The position numbers and the translations under genes were made by a program. From the NCBI GenBank assembly GCA_031769625.1, contig JAUIMM010000688.1:67001-131000 (forward strand): 64,000 bases of DNA, given 5' to 3'. Positions within the stretch are counted from its first letter, which is position 1. Each line of letters starts with the position of its first letter. The notes under the pieces were generated by a model. It worked only from the letters and a program-made list of their open reading frames with translations. It had not been told where the DNA came from and made no database searches. Shown here piece by piece: positions 44,441 to 54,082 of the stretch. Origin of the DNA: Taudactylus pleione (lineage: Eukaryota > Chordata > Amphibia > Anura > Myobatrachidae).

Positions 44441-45455
44441 GAAACATTGTGTAGTGTGTAAGCTCGATCTCTGACTCAGAGACGGTGATGTGTCGACATG
44501 ATGTCACGTAGCTGCATGCCACCTCCCGCTACGGTGATGCAGTAGCGCAATTAATTTGAATCCGTTTAATTATTTTTTTTTGTCTCCTGTTGGGGCAAAT
44601 GTTGTTTTTTTATATCTTTTCCGGTTGGGGCCAATGTGTTTGGATTTTTCCTTTCGGGGGCATTGTGTTTGGTGGCTTTTTTCTTCCTATCGGGGCCAAT
44701 GTCATCTGCTTCATGGGTTGTAGCTGCTAAATTTTTAGATTTACAGAAAACCTTAATGTAGATGGAACCCAGAAAAGGTCAGATAGGACCCCGATTTTTT
44801 TAAAGTGAGGGATCCCTGGGACCCACATTTTTTTTGGCTCAGTGTGACCACTGTCAGATAATTGACCTGGTCTATTCACAGCCTCAATATACGTATTAGT
44901 GGCGTATAGCTAATATTGTGCCCAGATGGATCCAGTGATATGAAGGTTTCCAACCCCCCCCCCCCCCCCCCACTGCCCAGTACTGATTATATGGGAACCC
45001 AGTGCTCACTTATACTAAGGGACGATTTGGTGTTTCTGGCTGGTGCTGTGCACAGAGTTGATAAAATAGTAACATTGTGTAAATGGCTAATTTGTGGAAA
45101 CTTATCAGTCACGGGACAACTAAATGTATAAGCGAATTCTCTTAATGCGCCATGAAATGCTTTCTATTTAGATGTATTGTTACTGTGTCTTGTATCTTAT
45201 CTTATCTATGCCAAACCCTGCCTGATGTATGTGAGGGCGATGGAAGCACCACTGTAGCATCTTGACTAAAATGTTGTCCTTCAAAATGAAAATCTGCCCA
45301 CCTCACTGTAATTTTACCTTATGTAGCCCCGTGTGTATGTGTGTTAGTAGGCATTAGTGTGTATGTAATCCCCCTCCCCCATGTTGATGTGTTCTTATCC
45401 TAATACATTGTGCATTCGTTTTGTATAAATATTGGTGTACATGCATTGGTATAGC
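44441..45455. other. Unassigned sequence with T-rich repeat and poly-C run
   Basis: 44580-44705 contains three or four loose units ending in 'ggggccaatgt' separated by T-rich stretches. A run of about 18 C lies at 44955-44972. No gene recognised. Confidence 0.4.
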
Positions 45456-45984
45456 GGGATGTAGTCAGGAAGCCGGTGGTCGAAATGCTGACCGCCGGCT
45501 TCCCGACAGTGAAATCCCGGCATGGGACTAATGATAGGCGTCTAACTGCCAACGCCTATCATTAACCCTACGCCGAAATCCTGACGCCCGATATACCGAA
45601 TGTAGGTAAGCCGGGCGTCAGGAGCCTTGAGGGAGGGAATGAGCTTAGATTTAGGTACTCCCGGGGGGACTTAGGGTTAGGAACCCCCCGGGAGGGTTAG
45701 GCTAGGGGAAGGGGGGGGGGTTAGCGTCAGGCACCACCGGGTTAGGGGGGGGGGTGTTTTGGATTCAGGTTTAGGCACCCCCCTGGGATGGTTAGGGTGC
45801 GGGGAGGGGGTTAGGTTTAGGCACCCCTGGGGAGAGGTTAGGGTTAGGCACCCCTAAGGGAGGGTTTGGGGGAGAGGTGGGATGGTTATAGGTCTTACCT
45901 CAGTCGGGATCTTCATGTGCCGGCCTTCCGGCATCGTTATTTCATCCGCCGGGCTTAGGTCCAGCGGTAATTCATACCGATTCC
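45456..45984 (+). mobile_element. G-rich hAT-like element, copy 3
   Basis: Begins gggatgtagtcaggaagccg, ends ttcataccgattcc. Flanks GGTATAGC (45448-45455) and GGTATGAC (45985-45992) match at six of eight bases. Core of 'gggttaggcaccccc' units. Confidence 0.8.
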
Positions 45985-46049
45985 GGTATGACCACAGAAC
46001 ACTGTGAGATGTCTTGTATTTTCCCCTGTGGTACAAACCTTCCTTCTAA

Positions 46050-46290
46050 GGGTGGGTGCACACCTGAATGACCGGCAATCGTGCTGATGTTCAGGGTGAT
46101 TTGCCTTCACCCTGAACATCGCATGATTGCCGGTACACACTGCACGATTTAATGAATGACGGAATGATTACTTGTTCCATACTTCATTAATATGTATGGC
46201 GCTGTAAGCGTTATCGTGTGATTAGGCCGATCACGTGATATATCGCATGCGGGAGCGCGCAAATCGGGCATACACACTGCACGCCCCCAA
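46050..46290. mobile_element. 'tacacac' MITE, family D, diverged copy
   Basis: 'gggtgggtgcacacctgaat' at the left and 'gcatacacactgcacg' at the right, with the palindrome 'atgttcagggtgatttgcct' and its complement inside. Boundaries approximate. Confidence 0.5.
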
Positions 46291-47267
46291 GGGCCCTTTC
46301 AGGGCGCACGCCTTCCTTAAGTCCGGTGCCCTACCTGTCGCTGGACTTAGCAGAGGGTGACACCATAGGCAGGAAAGAGGATCTGCGCGGGATGTGACAG
46401 GTGCAGGATGCCCCAAACGCTCGTGTGTCAGTAAATAGATGCTCCCGGCATCCATTCACCGGCGGTGACTGCTGCATCGGTAGTTTCCCCACCCATTGGA
46501 CACTTCGGCACATGGGTGGGGAAGGCATCCGCAGGCTGTTTTAGCGGGGCGCCGCCGAGAAGGGCAGGGTACATTCTGCGCCCCGCTAAAGCAGCCTAGC
46601 AGGAAAGCTATTACAGTGTTATAGCATCTGTCTCATGCTGTGTCTCTGTGTAATATATACAGTTTATACCATCATGTACGTGTTACAGCGGCCATGTGTC
46701 TGTATGTAGGTGCCTTGTATACAGCTCTGTGTCCTCACTATACACAATGTGTTATTATAGTGACATTAGGATGGGAGATATTACATTGCTCACAGTATGT
46801 TGTGTTCTCTATCTCTGATACATTCCTGAGACTTTGCTGCTTACAGCTATTACTGTATTTTTATATGTAATTAAGTTTTACAATAAGAAGATACTTTCCA
46901 CGTTTGTGGACTTTATTAATGATGCAGATTAGACAAGAATGGCTCATTGTATACATACAGCCCCTGTCCTATCTGTGACTGTGGTCTATATGCAGTGCCT
47001 AGTACCATGTACATAGCCCTTACCTCTCCTACCATCTCCCACGGGCCGGCCAGTATAAGATTGCCTGTGACCAGCCCGATCGGATCCCTCTCGGAGTGCG
47101 TCCCGGAAAAAATGCCCATAGGCTTCTATTGGGTAACGCCACCTTGAAGATGGAGTCACCTACCGGGACGAAGCTCCTTAGTACTTATGGGAAATGCGGT
47201 AAAACCCCCCATTTTGGAGGGTTTACCCCATTTTTCCTTTTTGTACATCCTGCCCTGTGTGTGCCAG
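46291..47267. other. Unassigned sequence upstream of KRAB exon
   Basis: No gene recognised. 46530-46590 has inverted 'ttttagcggggcgc' and 'gcgccccgctaaa' about 40 bp apart, a probable transposon end related to 25860-25910. A leader exon like that at 24699-24790 was not found here. Confidence 0.35.
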
Positions 47268-47393
47268 TTCCTTTTAAGGTGTCAAGATTTCATTGCCGAT
47301 GTCTCATTGCAGGAGGGGGAGTTTTTATGGACGTACATAAGGATTTATACAAGGACGTGATGATGGAGAATCACCAACCACTCACATCACTGG
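47268..47393 (+). pseudogene. KRAB-A exon of second zinc-finger locus, frameshifted
   Basis: Acceptor tgtgccag, donor CTGG|gtaaga. Frame one gives RCQDFIADVSLQEGEF, and after a two-base insertion near 47320 another frame gives HKDLYKDVMMENHQPLTSLG. The tryptophan of the usual 'EEWEY' is glycine, exactly as in the exon at 24500, which suggests these two loci share a recent ancestor. Both are frameshifted at different places. Confidence 0.82.
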
Positions 47394-47454
47394 GTAAGAG
47401 GAGACTAATGGGGAGCAGGTTCTCTGATTACCTATATGCACATCACCTGATAAT

Positions 47455-47990
47455 CACGGCATCCGGAATGCCGGCTGACGGAATCCCGATGATGTAAGCC
47501 TGACCTTGTACTAAAGAGAGGCGTCTAAATCCCGACGCCTATCTTTAGCCAGATGCCGAAATCCCGACACGGCCGGCACCCCGAACGAAGGTAAGCGGGG
47601 AATCTTAGCATGTAGCCGCGGTTGGGGAGAGAGGCACCACCCTGGAGTGTGTTAGGGTTAGGCATCACCGGGGAGGTTAGGGTTAGGTCTAGGGTGCGGG
47701 GGGAGGGATTAGGTTTAGGGACCCCTGGGAAGTTTTTAGGATTAGGCACCACAACGGAAGGGTTAGGGGGGCGAGGGGAGGGTTATGGTATTTACCTGCC
47801 CCAGTCGGGATCGTCATTATTCGGCCTTCCGGCGTCATTATTTCATCTGCCAGGAATAGGAAGGGTTAGGGGGGCGAGGGGAGGGTTATGGTATTTACTT
47901 GCCCCAGTCGGGATCTTCATTATTCGCCCTTCCGGCGTCATTATTTTATCTGCTGGAAATAGATCCGGCGGCATTCCATACCGACTCCAT
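47455..47990 (+). mobile_element. G-rich hAT-like element, copy 4, internal duplication
   Basis: Left 'ggcatccggaatgccggctg', right 'cattccataccgactcc'. A 79-bp stretch including 'gggttaggggggcgagggga' and 'gccccagtcgggatc' is repeated in tandem (about 47757 and 47866). No clear 8-bp flank. Confidence 0.75.
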
Positions 47991-48025
47991 ATAGAATGTA
48001 CTCAGTCACTGTGTGTCTCCTACAG

Positions 48026-48123
48026 ATGGACCCAGTAACAGAGGTACCCCAGAGAGATGTCCCCGTCATCTGTATTCCCAGGACTGTACAGAGGAGAATC
48101 ACAGGATCCCACAGGAGGATCAG
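48026..48123 (+). CDS. DGP linker exon of second zinc-finger locus
   Basis: 98-bp exon, acceptor tctcctacag, donor CAG|gtaggt. Reads D-GPSNRGTPERCPRHLYSQDC then TEENHRIPQEDQ, open, phase 1 in and 0 out. Same length and pattern as the minus-strand exon 24302-24399. Confidence 0.82.
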
Positions 48124-48210
48124 GTAGGTGGGATTTAGGATCTCGACAAATACCAAAGTGACTGATCACTATATAATCTGTGTTATTTTATGGATTTATG
48201 GGTTATTTAG

Positions 48211-48322
48211 GGTGACAGTCGGCCTAAAATTAAGGTAGAAGATATGAAGGTAGAAGAAGAGACATATGAGAGTGGTGACCAGCAGTTTAAGGAGGAGGAA
48301 ATCCCTACAGATATCAGCACAG
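48211..48322 (+). CDS. Acidic linker exon, second zinc-finger locus
   Basis: 112-bp exon, acceptor gttatttag, donor CACAG|gtgagt. Reads GDSRPKIKVEDMKVEEETYE then SGDQQFKEEEIPTDIST; one acidic unit against seven in the exon at 23756. Phase 0 in and 1 out, as in the other gene. Confidence 0.8.
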
Positions 48323-48409
48323 GTGAGTAATAAACACTTATTACAGAAGTCACATTCTCCTTGTTCTGTCACTACAGCAGTCTCTTATTAACTGGCTACT
48401 TACTCCCTG

Positions 48410-48904
48410 GGGGGCCATTTATTAATGATCACATTTGTAATGCGATCTGGGTGTAATATTAGTGCCCATGATCGTATTGAAGGATTTTATCATAACGGCT
48501 GAATGTAACAAAACGCACCCGCAGGAACGGGCTCTGAAAGGAACACGTCCCTGCGATGTGCTGTGAGTGAAGTGACCGCGTCCGCAGTTTTCTTAACTCC
48601 TATGTCGGGACTCCAGAGCATGCATGGTCTACAGACTTCACATGTGCCGCGGCCATTGCCGTGTGAGGGCTCCTATGGAACCCTCTTCAATCTAATTATG
48701 CCATGTGTAGCTCAGAAGCTTCAGCGGGCTATCAGGTGGTGGGAGCTGCGGCTGCCGGTCGGATTGGAGGAATCGCGGCGTGTATCAGAGATATCTGCTG
48801 CGGCCCCTCTGTCATACATTCGGGGGATACTAAATATTTGCGGTTACCTTCCCGAGTGTTTTCGAGGGAATAAGCCGCAAATATTTATTGATAAATGGGC
48901 CCCT
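48410..48904. mobile_element. Non-autonomous DNA element with 'ccatttatt' ends
   Basis: Left ggggccatttattaatgatc and right 'tttattgataaatgggcccc' are inverted repeats. Flanks share CTGG. About 495 bp, inserted between the first and second sets of linker exons. No coding capacity recognised. Confidence 0.65.
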
Positions 48905-48994
48905 GGGTGATAGAAGACTTTCTTTCATTGTAAAGGAGATCAATTCTGATAGTCATATAAGTACAATGTATCAGTCACTATATGTCTCCTACAG

Positions 48995-49086
48995 ATGGAG
49001 CCAGTAACATAGATACCCCAGAGAGATGTCCCCGTCACTCCCAGGATTGTACAGAGGAGAATCACAGGATCCCACAGGAGGATCAG
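48995..49086 (+). pseudogene. Duplicate DG linker exon
   Basis: 92 bp, a second copy of the exon at 48026 (tctcctacag acceptor, CAG|gtaggt donor). Reads D-GASNIDTPERCPRHSQDCTE..., two codons shorter. Open, but the following exon carries a stop. Confidence 0.75.
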
Positions 49087-49172
49087 GTAGGTGGGATTGA
49101 GGGTCTCGCCAATATACCAAAGTGACTTTTCATTATATGACCTGTTATTTTATTGATTTGTGGGTTACTTAG

Positions 49173-49240
49173 GGTGACGATCTGTCTAAAATTAAGGTAT
49201 AAGCTATAGACGGAGAAGAGACGTATGTGAGGGGTGACAT
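49173..49240 (+). pseudogene. Duplicate acidic linker exon with stop
   Basis: Acceptor gttacttag, then GDDLSKIKV followed by TAA at 49200-49202, then in the same frame AIDGEETYVRGD. No donor is seen. A degenerate second copy of 48211-48322. Confidence 0.8.
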
Positions 49241-49397
49241 CTTACCAAAGTGACTTCACTATATGATCTGTAGAGCAGCTGTTTGTGCCTTATACACTAA
49301 TTTTCTATTGATTAAGCTCAGTGAATGAAATCACATGTCTGTTACAGAAGTACTAATGCACATTGCTGTTGTACTGTGTGTGTGATATCAGCACAGT
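49241..49397 (+). repeat. Left edge of the 79-bp satellite
   Basis: After unassigned sequence, the last 40-50 bp ('gtgtgtgatatcagcacagt') match the 79-bp unit. The array then continues beyond the inserted MITE. Confidence 0.65.
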
Positions 49398-49948
49398 GGC
49401 CTGATTCAGACCCGGTCACAAGCGCTGTGCGCTCGCAACCGGGTTGATGGTGGGCCAGTGCTCCTGCGCACGACGGAGCCGTCTCCGTCGTGCGCATGCA
49501 CGAGACCCGGATAGCGACGGGCACTCCGTCACTCCGGGTCTCGCGACAAAGGGGGCGTGCTGTCGATGTTGAGTGACAGCTCGCCCCCTTTGGTGGGCGG
49601 GCCGGAGGAGTGGCTGCCCAAACGGAGGCGTTCTCATGTGAACGCCTCCGTTTGGGTGCGGCCACACTGACGCCCCACTGACATCACTAGTGATGTCAGT
49701 GGGAGAGATTTCGGCTCTGTTAGAGCCGAAATCTCTCTGGGGCTTGCGGCCACGAGACCCTACCACAAGGGTCTCGACGCAAGCCCGATGGTCTTGACCA
49801 TCGTGACCATCTTCCTGGCCGCTCGCTATAGCTGTGGGTGGTCACCCACAGCTATGCGAGCGGCCAGGAGGCCGTTCTAAAAAACAAGAAGGCCGGCCCT
49901 GATTCAGAGCGAGTGCTCTGTCAGAGCGTCCGGCTCTGAATCAGGGCC
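49398..49948 (+). mobile_element. Hairpin-chain MITE, family E, copy 2, in satellite
   Basis: Ends ggcctgattcagacc and ggctctgaatcagggcc; AGT flanks both sides (49395-49397, 49949-49951). Contains 'ctgacatcactagtgatgtc', 'tttcggctctgttagagccg', 'gatggtcttgaccatc' and 'ctgtgggtggtcacccacag' palindromes and a terminal mini-hairpin from 49893. Confidence 0.94.
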
Positions 49949-50019
49949 AGTGTCCCCAAATAGTAACATTTAGTACACAGTGATACTGAGCTGTGTTGTA
50001 TGTGTGATATCAGCACAGT
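49949..50019 (+). repeat. One unit of the 79-bp satellite
   Basis: 'agtgtccccaaatagtaaca' through 'gatatcagcacagt', between two inserted MITEs. Confidence 0.9.
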
Positions 50020-50608
50020 GGGCCTGATTCAGAGCCGCTCGTTCGCTCCGAGCGATGTTCGCACATCTGTACATGCGTATGGGTCGTAATGTGTATGCGC
50101 CAACCAGTCATTGCGGTCGGAAATCGTGCGCTCGCAAAACAGCGAGGGCCTGCTAATTTGAGTGACAGAATGAGGCGTTTGTGGGTGGTAACAGGGGAAG
50201 GTGCTTGAAAATGGGGAGTGGAGATCCGAACGCAGGCGTGCCAAATGGTCAAAACGGGCGTTTAATGGGTGTGCATAATTAACAAAGCAGCATCATCGAC
50301 CACGTCAATTGGTTGTCTTTTAGCCTGAACTGCTCGCAGTGATTGCGGGAAGTAAAACCTATAACAAGCACTGTGAGCAGTTCAGACGCTTTTCGATGTA
50401 CTCGATTAATCTAATAAATAGCGGAGATGACGTATGATGCGAACGGCCAAGGGGCGTCTTTACAAAATAGCGAGCGCATGTTTCGTTCGCTCGCTCGCTC
50501 AGACATAGAGGCGTCAACAGACCGCAAAGAGCGAGCGCTCAATTTAAATAGCCGGCCCCTTTTTCTGAACGACCGTTTGCAAATAGCGTCCGGCTCTGAA
50601 TCCGGCCC
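50020..50608 (+). mobile_element. Hairpin-chain MITE, family E, diverged copy 3
   Basis: Ends gggcctgattcagagcc and ggctctgaatccggccc; AGT on both sides (50017-50019, 50609-50611). Interior differs from copy 2 and is rich in 'gcgagcg' strings, so it is a separate subfamily. Inserted at the same base of the satellite unit as copy 2. Confidence 0.9.
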
Positions 50609-50775
50609 AGTGTCTCTACCTAGTAACATCTAGTACACAGTGATACTGAGCCTTGTAGTGCTATGTGAGATATCAGTCCCGTGTCCCCACCTAGTAACAT
50701 TTAGTACACAGTGATACTGAGCTGTGTGATATCAGCACAGTGTCCCCACCTAGTAAAATCTAGTACACAGTGAGT
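50609..50775 (+). repeat. Two units of the 79-bp satellite
   Basis: 'tagtaacatctagtacacag' and 'tagtacacagtgatactgag' recur before the array is broken again by the Penelope-like/Tc1 block. Confidence 0.9.
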
Positions 50776-50818
50776 AAAAAATAAACTAAAAATAGGGCGC
50801 TCTTAAAATAGATAAATA
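50776..50818. mobile_element. Outer stub of the Penelope-like block
   Basis: 'aataaactaaaaatagggcg' lies between the satellite and the Tc1 copy. Its 'gggcgctc' string resembles the 'gggagcgcc' at 52567, so the Tc1 element probably inserted into the edge of the Penelope-like block. Confidence 0.4.
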
Positions 50819-52462
50819 CAGTCAGTTGCATAAATATTGGGACATTGACAGAATTTTCATATTTTGGCCTCTATTCACCACCACAATGGCTTTGAAATGA
50901 AACAAACAAGATGTGCTTTAACTGCAGACTTTCAGATTTAGTTTGAGGGTAATTACATCCAAATCAGGTGAACGGTGTAGGAATTACAACGGTTTCTATA
51001 TGTGCCTCCCACTTTTTAAGGGGCCAAAAGTAATGGGACAAACGAAACAATCCTAAATCTAACTTTCACTTTTTAATACTTTGTTGCAAATCCTTTGCAG
51101 GCAATTACAGCCTGACGTCTGGAACGCATAGACATCACCAGACGCTGGGTTTTATCCCTGGTGATGCTCTGCCAGGCCTCTACTGCAAATGTCTTCAGTT
51201 CCTGCTTGTTCTTGGGGCATTTTCCCTTCAGTTTTGTCTTCATCAACTGAAATGCATGCTCAATCGGATTCAGGTCAGGGGATTGACTTGGCCATTGCAT
51301 AACATTCCACTTTTTAGCCTTAAAAAACTCTTTGGTTGCTTTTGCAGTATGCTTTGGGTCATTGTCCATCTGCACTGTGAAGCGCCGTCCAATGAGTTCT
51401 GAAGCATTTGACTGAATATGAGCATATAATATTGCCTGAAATACTTCAGAATTCATTCTGCTGCTTTTGTCAGCAGTCACATCATCAATAAATACAAGGG
51501 AACTAGTTCCATTGGCAGCCATATATGCCCACGCCATGACACTACCACCACCATGCTTCACTGATGAGGTGGCATGTTTTGGATCATGAGCAGTTCCTTT
51601 CCTTCTCTTCTCTTCTCTTCCCATCACTCTGGTACAAGTTGATCTTTGTTTCATCTGTCCATAGGATGTTGTTCCAGAACTGTAATGGCTTTTTTAGATG
51701 TTGTTTGGCAAACTCTAATCTGGTCTTCCTGTTTTTGAGGCTCACCAATGGTTTACATCTTGTGGTGAACCCTCTATATTCACTCTTGTGAAGTCTTCTC
51801 TTGATTGTTGACTTTGACACATATACACCTACCTCCTGGAGAGTGTTCTTGATTTGGCCAACTGTTGTGAAGGGGTTTTTCTTCACCAGGGAAATAATTA
51901 TTCTGTCATCCACCACAGTTGTTTTCCGTGGTCTTCTGTGTCTTTTGGTGTTGCTGAGCTCTCCGGTGCGTTCTTTCTTTTTAAGAATGTTCCAAACAGT
52001 TGATTTGGCCACACCTAATGTTTTTGCTCTCTCTTTGATGGGTTTATTTAGATTTTTCAGCCTAATGATGGCTTGCTTCACTGATAGTGACAGCTCTTTG
52101 GATCTCACATTGAGAGTCGACAGCAACTGATTCCATATGCAAATGTCACACCTAGAATCAACTCCAGACCTTTTACCTGCTTAATTGATAATGAAATAAC
52201 GAGGGAATAGCCCTGTCCATGAAATAGCTTTTGAGTTGATAGTCCCGTTACTTTTGGCCCCTTAAAAAGTGGGAGGCACATATAGAAACCGTTGTAATTC
52301 CTACACCGTTCACCTGATTTGGATGTAATTACGCTCAAATTAAATCTGAAAGTCTGCAGTTAAAGCACATCTTGTTTGTTTCATTTCAAAGCCATTGTGG
52401 TGGTGAATAGAGGCCAAAATATGAAAATTCTGTCAATGTCCCAATATTTATGCACCTGACTG
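50819..52462 (-). mobile_element. Tc1-like DNA transposon, copy 2, complete ends
   Basis: 1644 bp with TA on both sides (50817-50818, 52463-52464). Both inverted repeats are long (about 220 bp) and complete. Near-identical by eye to the element at 42357. The transposase is frameshifted, so it would need a source copy such as the one at 42534. Confidence 0.95.
51073..52126 (-). pseudogene. Tc1-like transposase, frameshifted
   Basis: Two overlapping frames, 51584-52126 (N-terminal 176 or so residues with both helix-turn-helix parts and ILWTDETKINL) and 51073-51654 (C-terminal part with KHGGGSVMAWA, VQMDNDPKHTAK and SPDLNPIEHAF). The break is in a TTCTC-repeat at about 51602-51622, two bases shorter than in copy 1. 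All three catalytic acids are still encoded. Confidence 0.95.
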
Positions 52463-53368
52463 TATATATGGATTTAAATTTAATACACAAGACACAGCTG
52501 TGATGGCTGCACCCACACAGTGGACCTAGGATTCCACCAACTATAATCACATAAAAAATTGAAAAATGGGAGCGCCAACTACACAGCTGCTGGTTTAAAA
52601 ATATTTATATTTATTTCAATAAAACAATTATACAAATAACATTAAAAAACATAAGCAATACCATGGTATGCAGGTGGAAATAGTATGGCCAAGAATTAAT
52701 AATGATAATGCATATGATGCTAAAAATATATATATATATGTAAGCCTGGATAACACTAGAGCAAAAAACCGGTCCGTTTATTATTAGATGTCCAATCGGT
52801 AAAGATCCAGTATAGTAATCACAGTCAGTGTTAATATAAATTGCAGCAGGTCGAGCAGATTAGTAAAGCTCAAGAAATAGGGTTCAGTTGGTCCAGAATG
52901 TTAGTAGATGTCACAACACAGCATAAAATAATGCAAAAAAAGTCCCACAGAGCCTCAATAACAGCGACCAGCATCTAACCCAATAATAGGGAGATATTAT
53001 GTACGTTGATCATATAACTAAGACAGTTCATGTACACTCAGCAGTATATTGGTGAACAGCAATCTGCTGTATATACTTAACAATCCGTGGATTTGGTGGT
53101 AGCCGACGGCAGAGAACCTCCGCTACTGTAGGCAGCACTCCCGGCTTTTTGATAGTGATGGTGCAGGACCGCTGGCCCCACGTGGTGCGTTGCGCGCTCC
53201 CAGCCGCTGGTTGATGGTAGAGCAGGACCGCTGGCTACACGTGGTGCACTGTGTAATACCAACCGCTGGTAGATGGTGGAGCGGGACCGCTGGCCACGCT
53301 TAGTGCACTGTGTCCGTATATGGTACTTCCGGTTGTTGCTTTCCACCTACGTCTCACGGGTCACTTAT

Positions 53369-53405
53369 CGCATTTCTCCGCCCAATGAAGTGACTGTTTC
53401 ATCAG
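53369..53405 (-). ncRNA. Hammerhead-like motif, left arm
   Basis: Minus strand: CTGATGA, intervening sequence, then GAAATGCG. The inverted twin of the motif at 53414, but stem II is disrupted (CAGTC opposite GGCGG) and GAAAC is GAAAT. Confidence 0.5.
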
Positions 53406-53413
53406 TTTCACCT

Positions 53414-53452
53414 CTGATGAAACTGCCACGTCATTGGGCGGAGAAACGCGTT
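53414..53452 (+). ncRNA. Hammerhead-like motif, right arm, conserved core
   Basis: CTGATGA at 53414-53420, a possible stem II CTGCC/GGCGG with nine-base loop, then GAAACGCGTTAG (53443-53454). Both invariant core boxes of the hammerhead are intact; two or three extra A residues separate them from stem II, which departs from the canonical fold. Best candidate in the window for a functional ribozyme relative. Confidence 0.55.
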
Positions 53453-54082
53453 AGTTGACCCATGAGACGCAGGTGGAACGCAACAACCGGAAACTGGAAG
53501 TAACGTATACGGACACAGTGCACCACGTGTGGCCAGCGGTCCCGATCCACCATCTACCAGCGGTTGGGATTACACAGTGCATCACGTGTAGCCAGCGGTC
53601 CTGCTCTACCATCAACCAGCGGCTGGTAGCGCGCAACGCACCACGTGGAGCCAGCGGTCCTGCACCATCACTATCAAAAAGCCGGGAGTGTGGGACTTTT
53701 TTTTGCATTATTTGATGCTGTGTTGTGACCTCTACTAACATTCTGGACCAACTGAACCCTATTTCTTGAGCTTTACTAATCTGCTCGACCTGCTGCAATT
53801 TATATTAACACTGACTGTGATTACTATACTGGATCTTTACCGATTGGACATCTAATAATAAACGGACCGTTTTTTTGCTCTAGTGTTATCCAGGCTTACA
53901 TATATATATTTTTAGCATCATATGCATGAGGATTATTAATTCTTGGCCATACTATTTCCACCTGCATACCATGGTATTGCTTATGTTTTTTAATGTTATT
54001 TGTATAATTGTTTTATTGCAATAAATATAAATATTTTCAAACCAGCAGATGTGTAGTTAGCGCTCCCATTTTTACATTTTTT

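Larger units (their letters stand above)
52466..54082. mobile_element. Giant palindrome of Penelope-like ends
   Basis: The left arm (52560-53405) and right arm (53414-54075) are inverted copies around an 8-nt spacer tttcacct at 53406-53413. Matching blocks include 'gggagcgccaactacacagc' with 'ctgatgtgtagttagcgctc', 'accatggtatgcaggtggaa' and 'aagcctggataacactagag'. The right arm lacks about 190 bp present at 52945-53135. Each arm carries three copies of a 60-bp subrepeat with 'ggaccgctggc' and a hammerhead-like motif next to the centre. No coding region. Confidence 0.9.
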
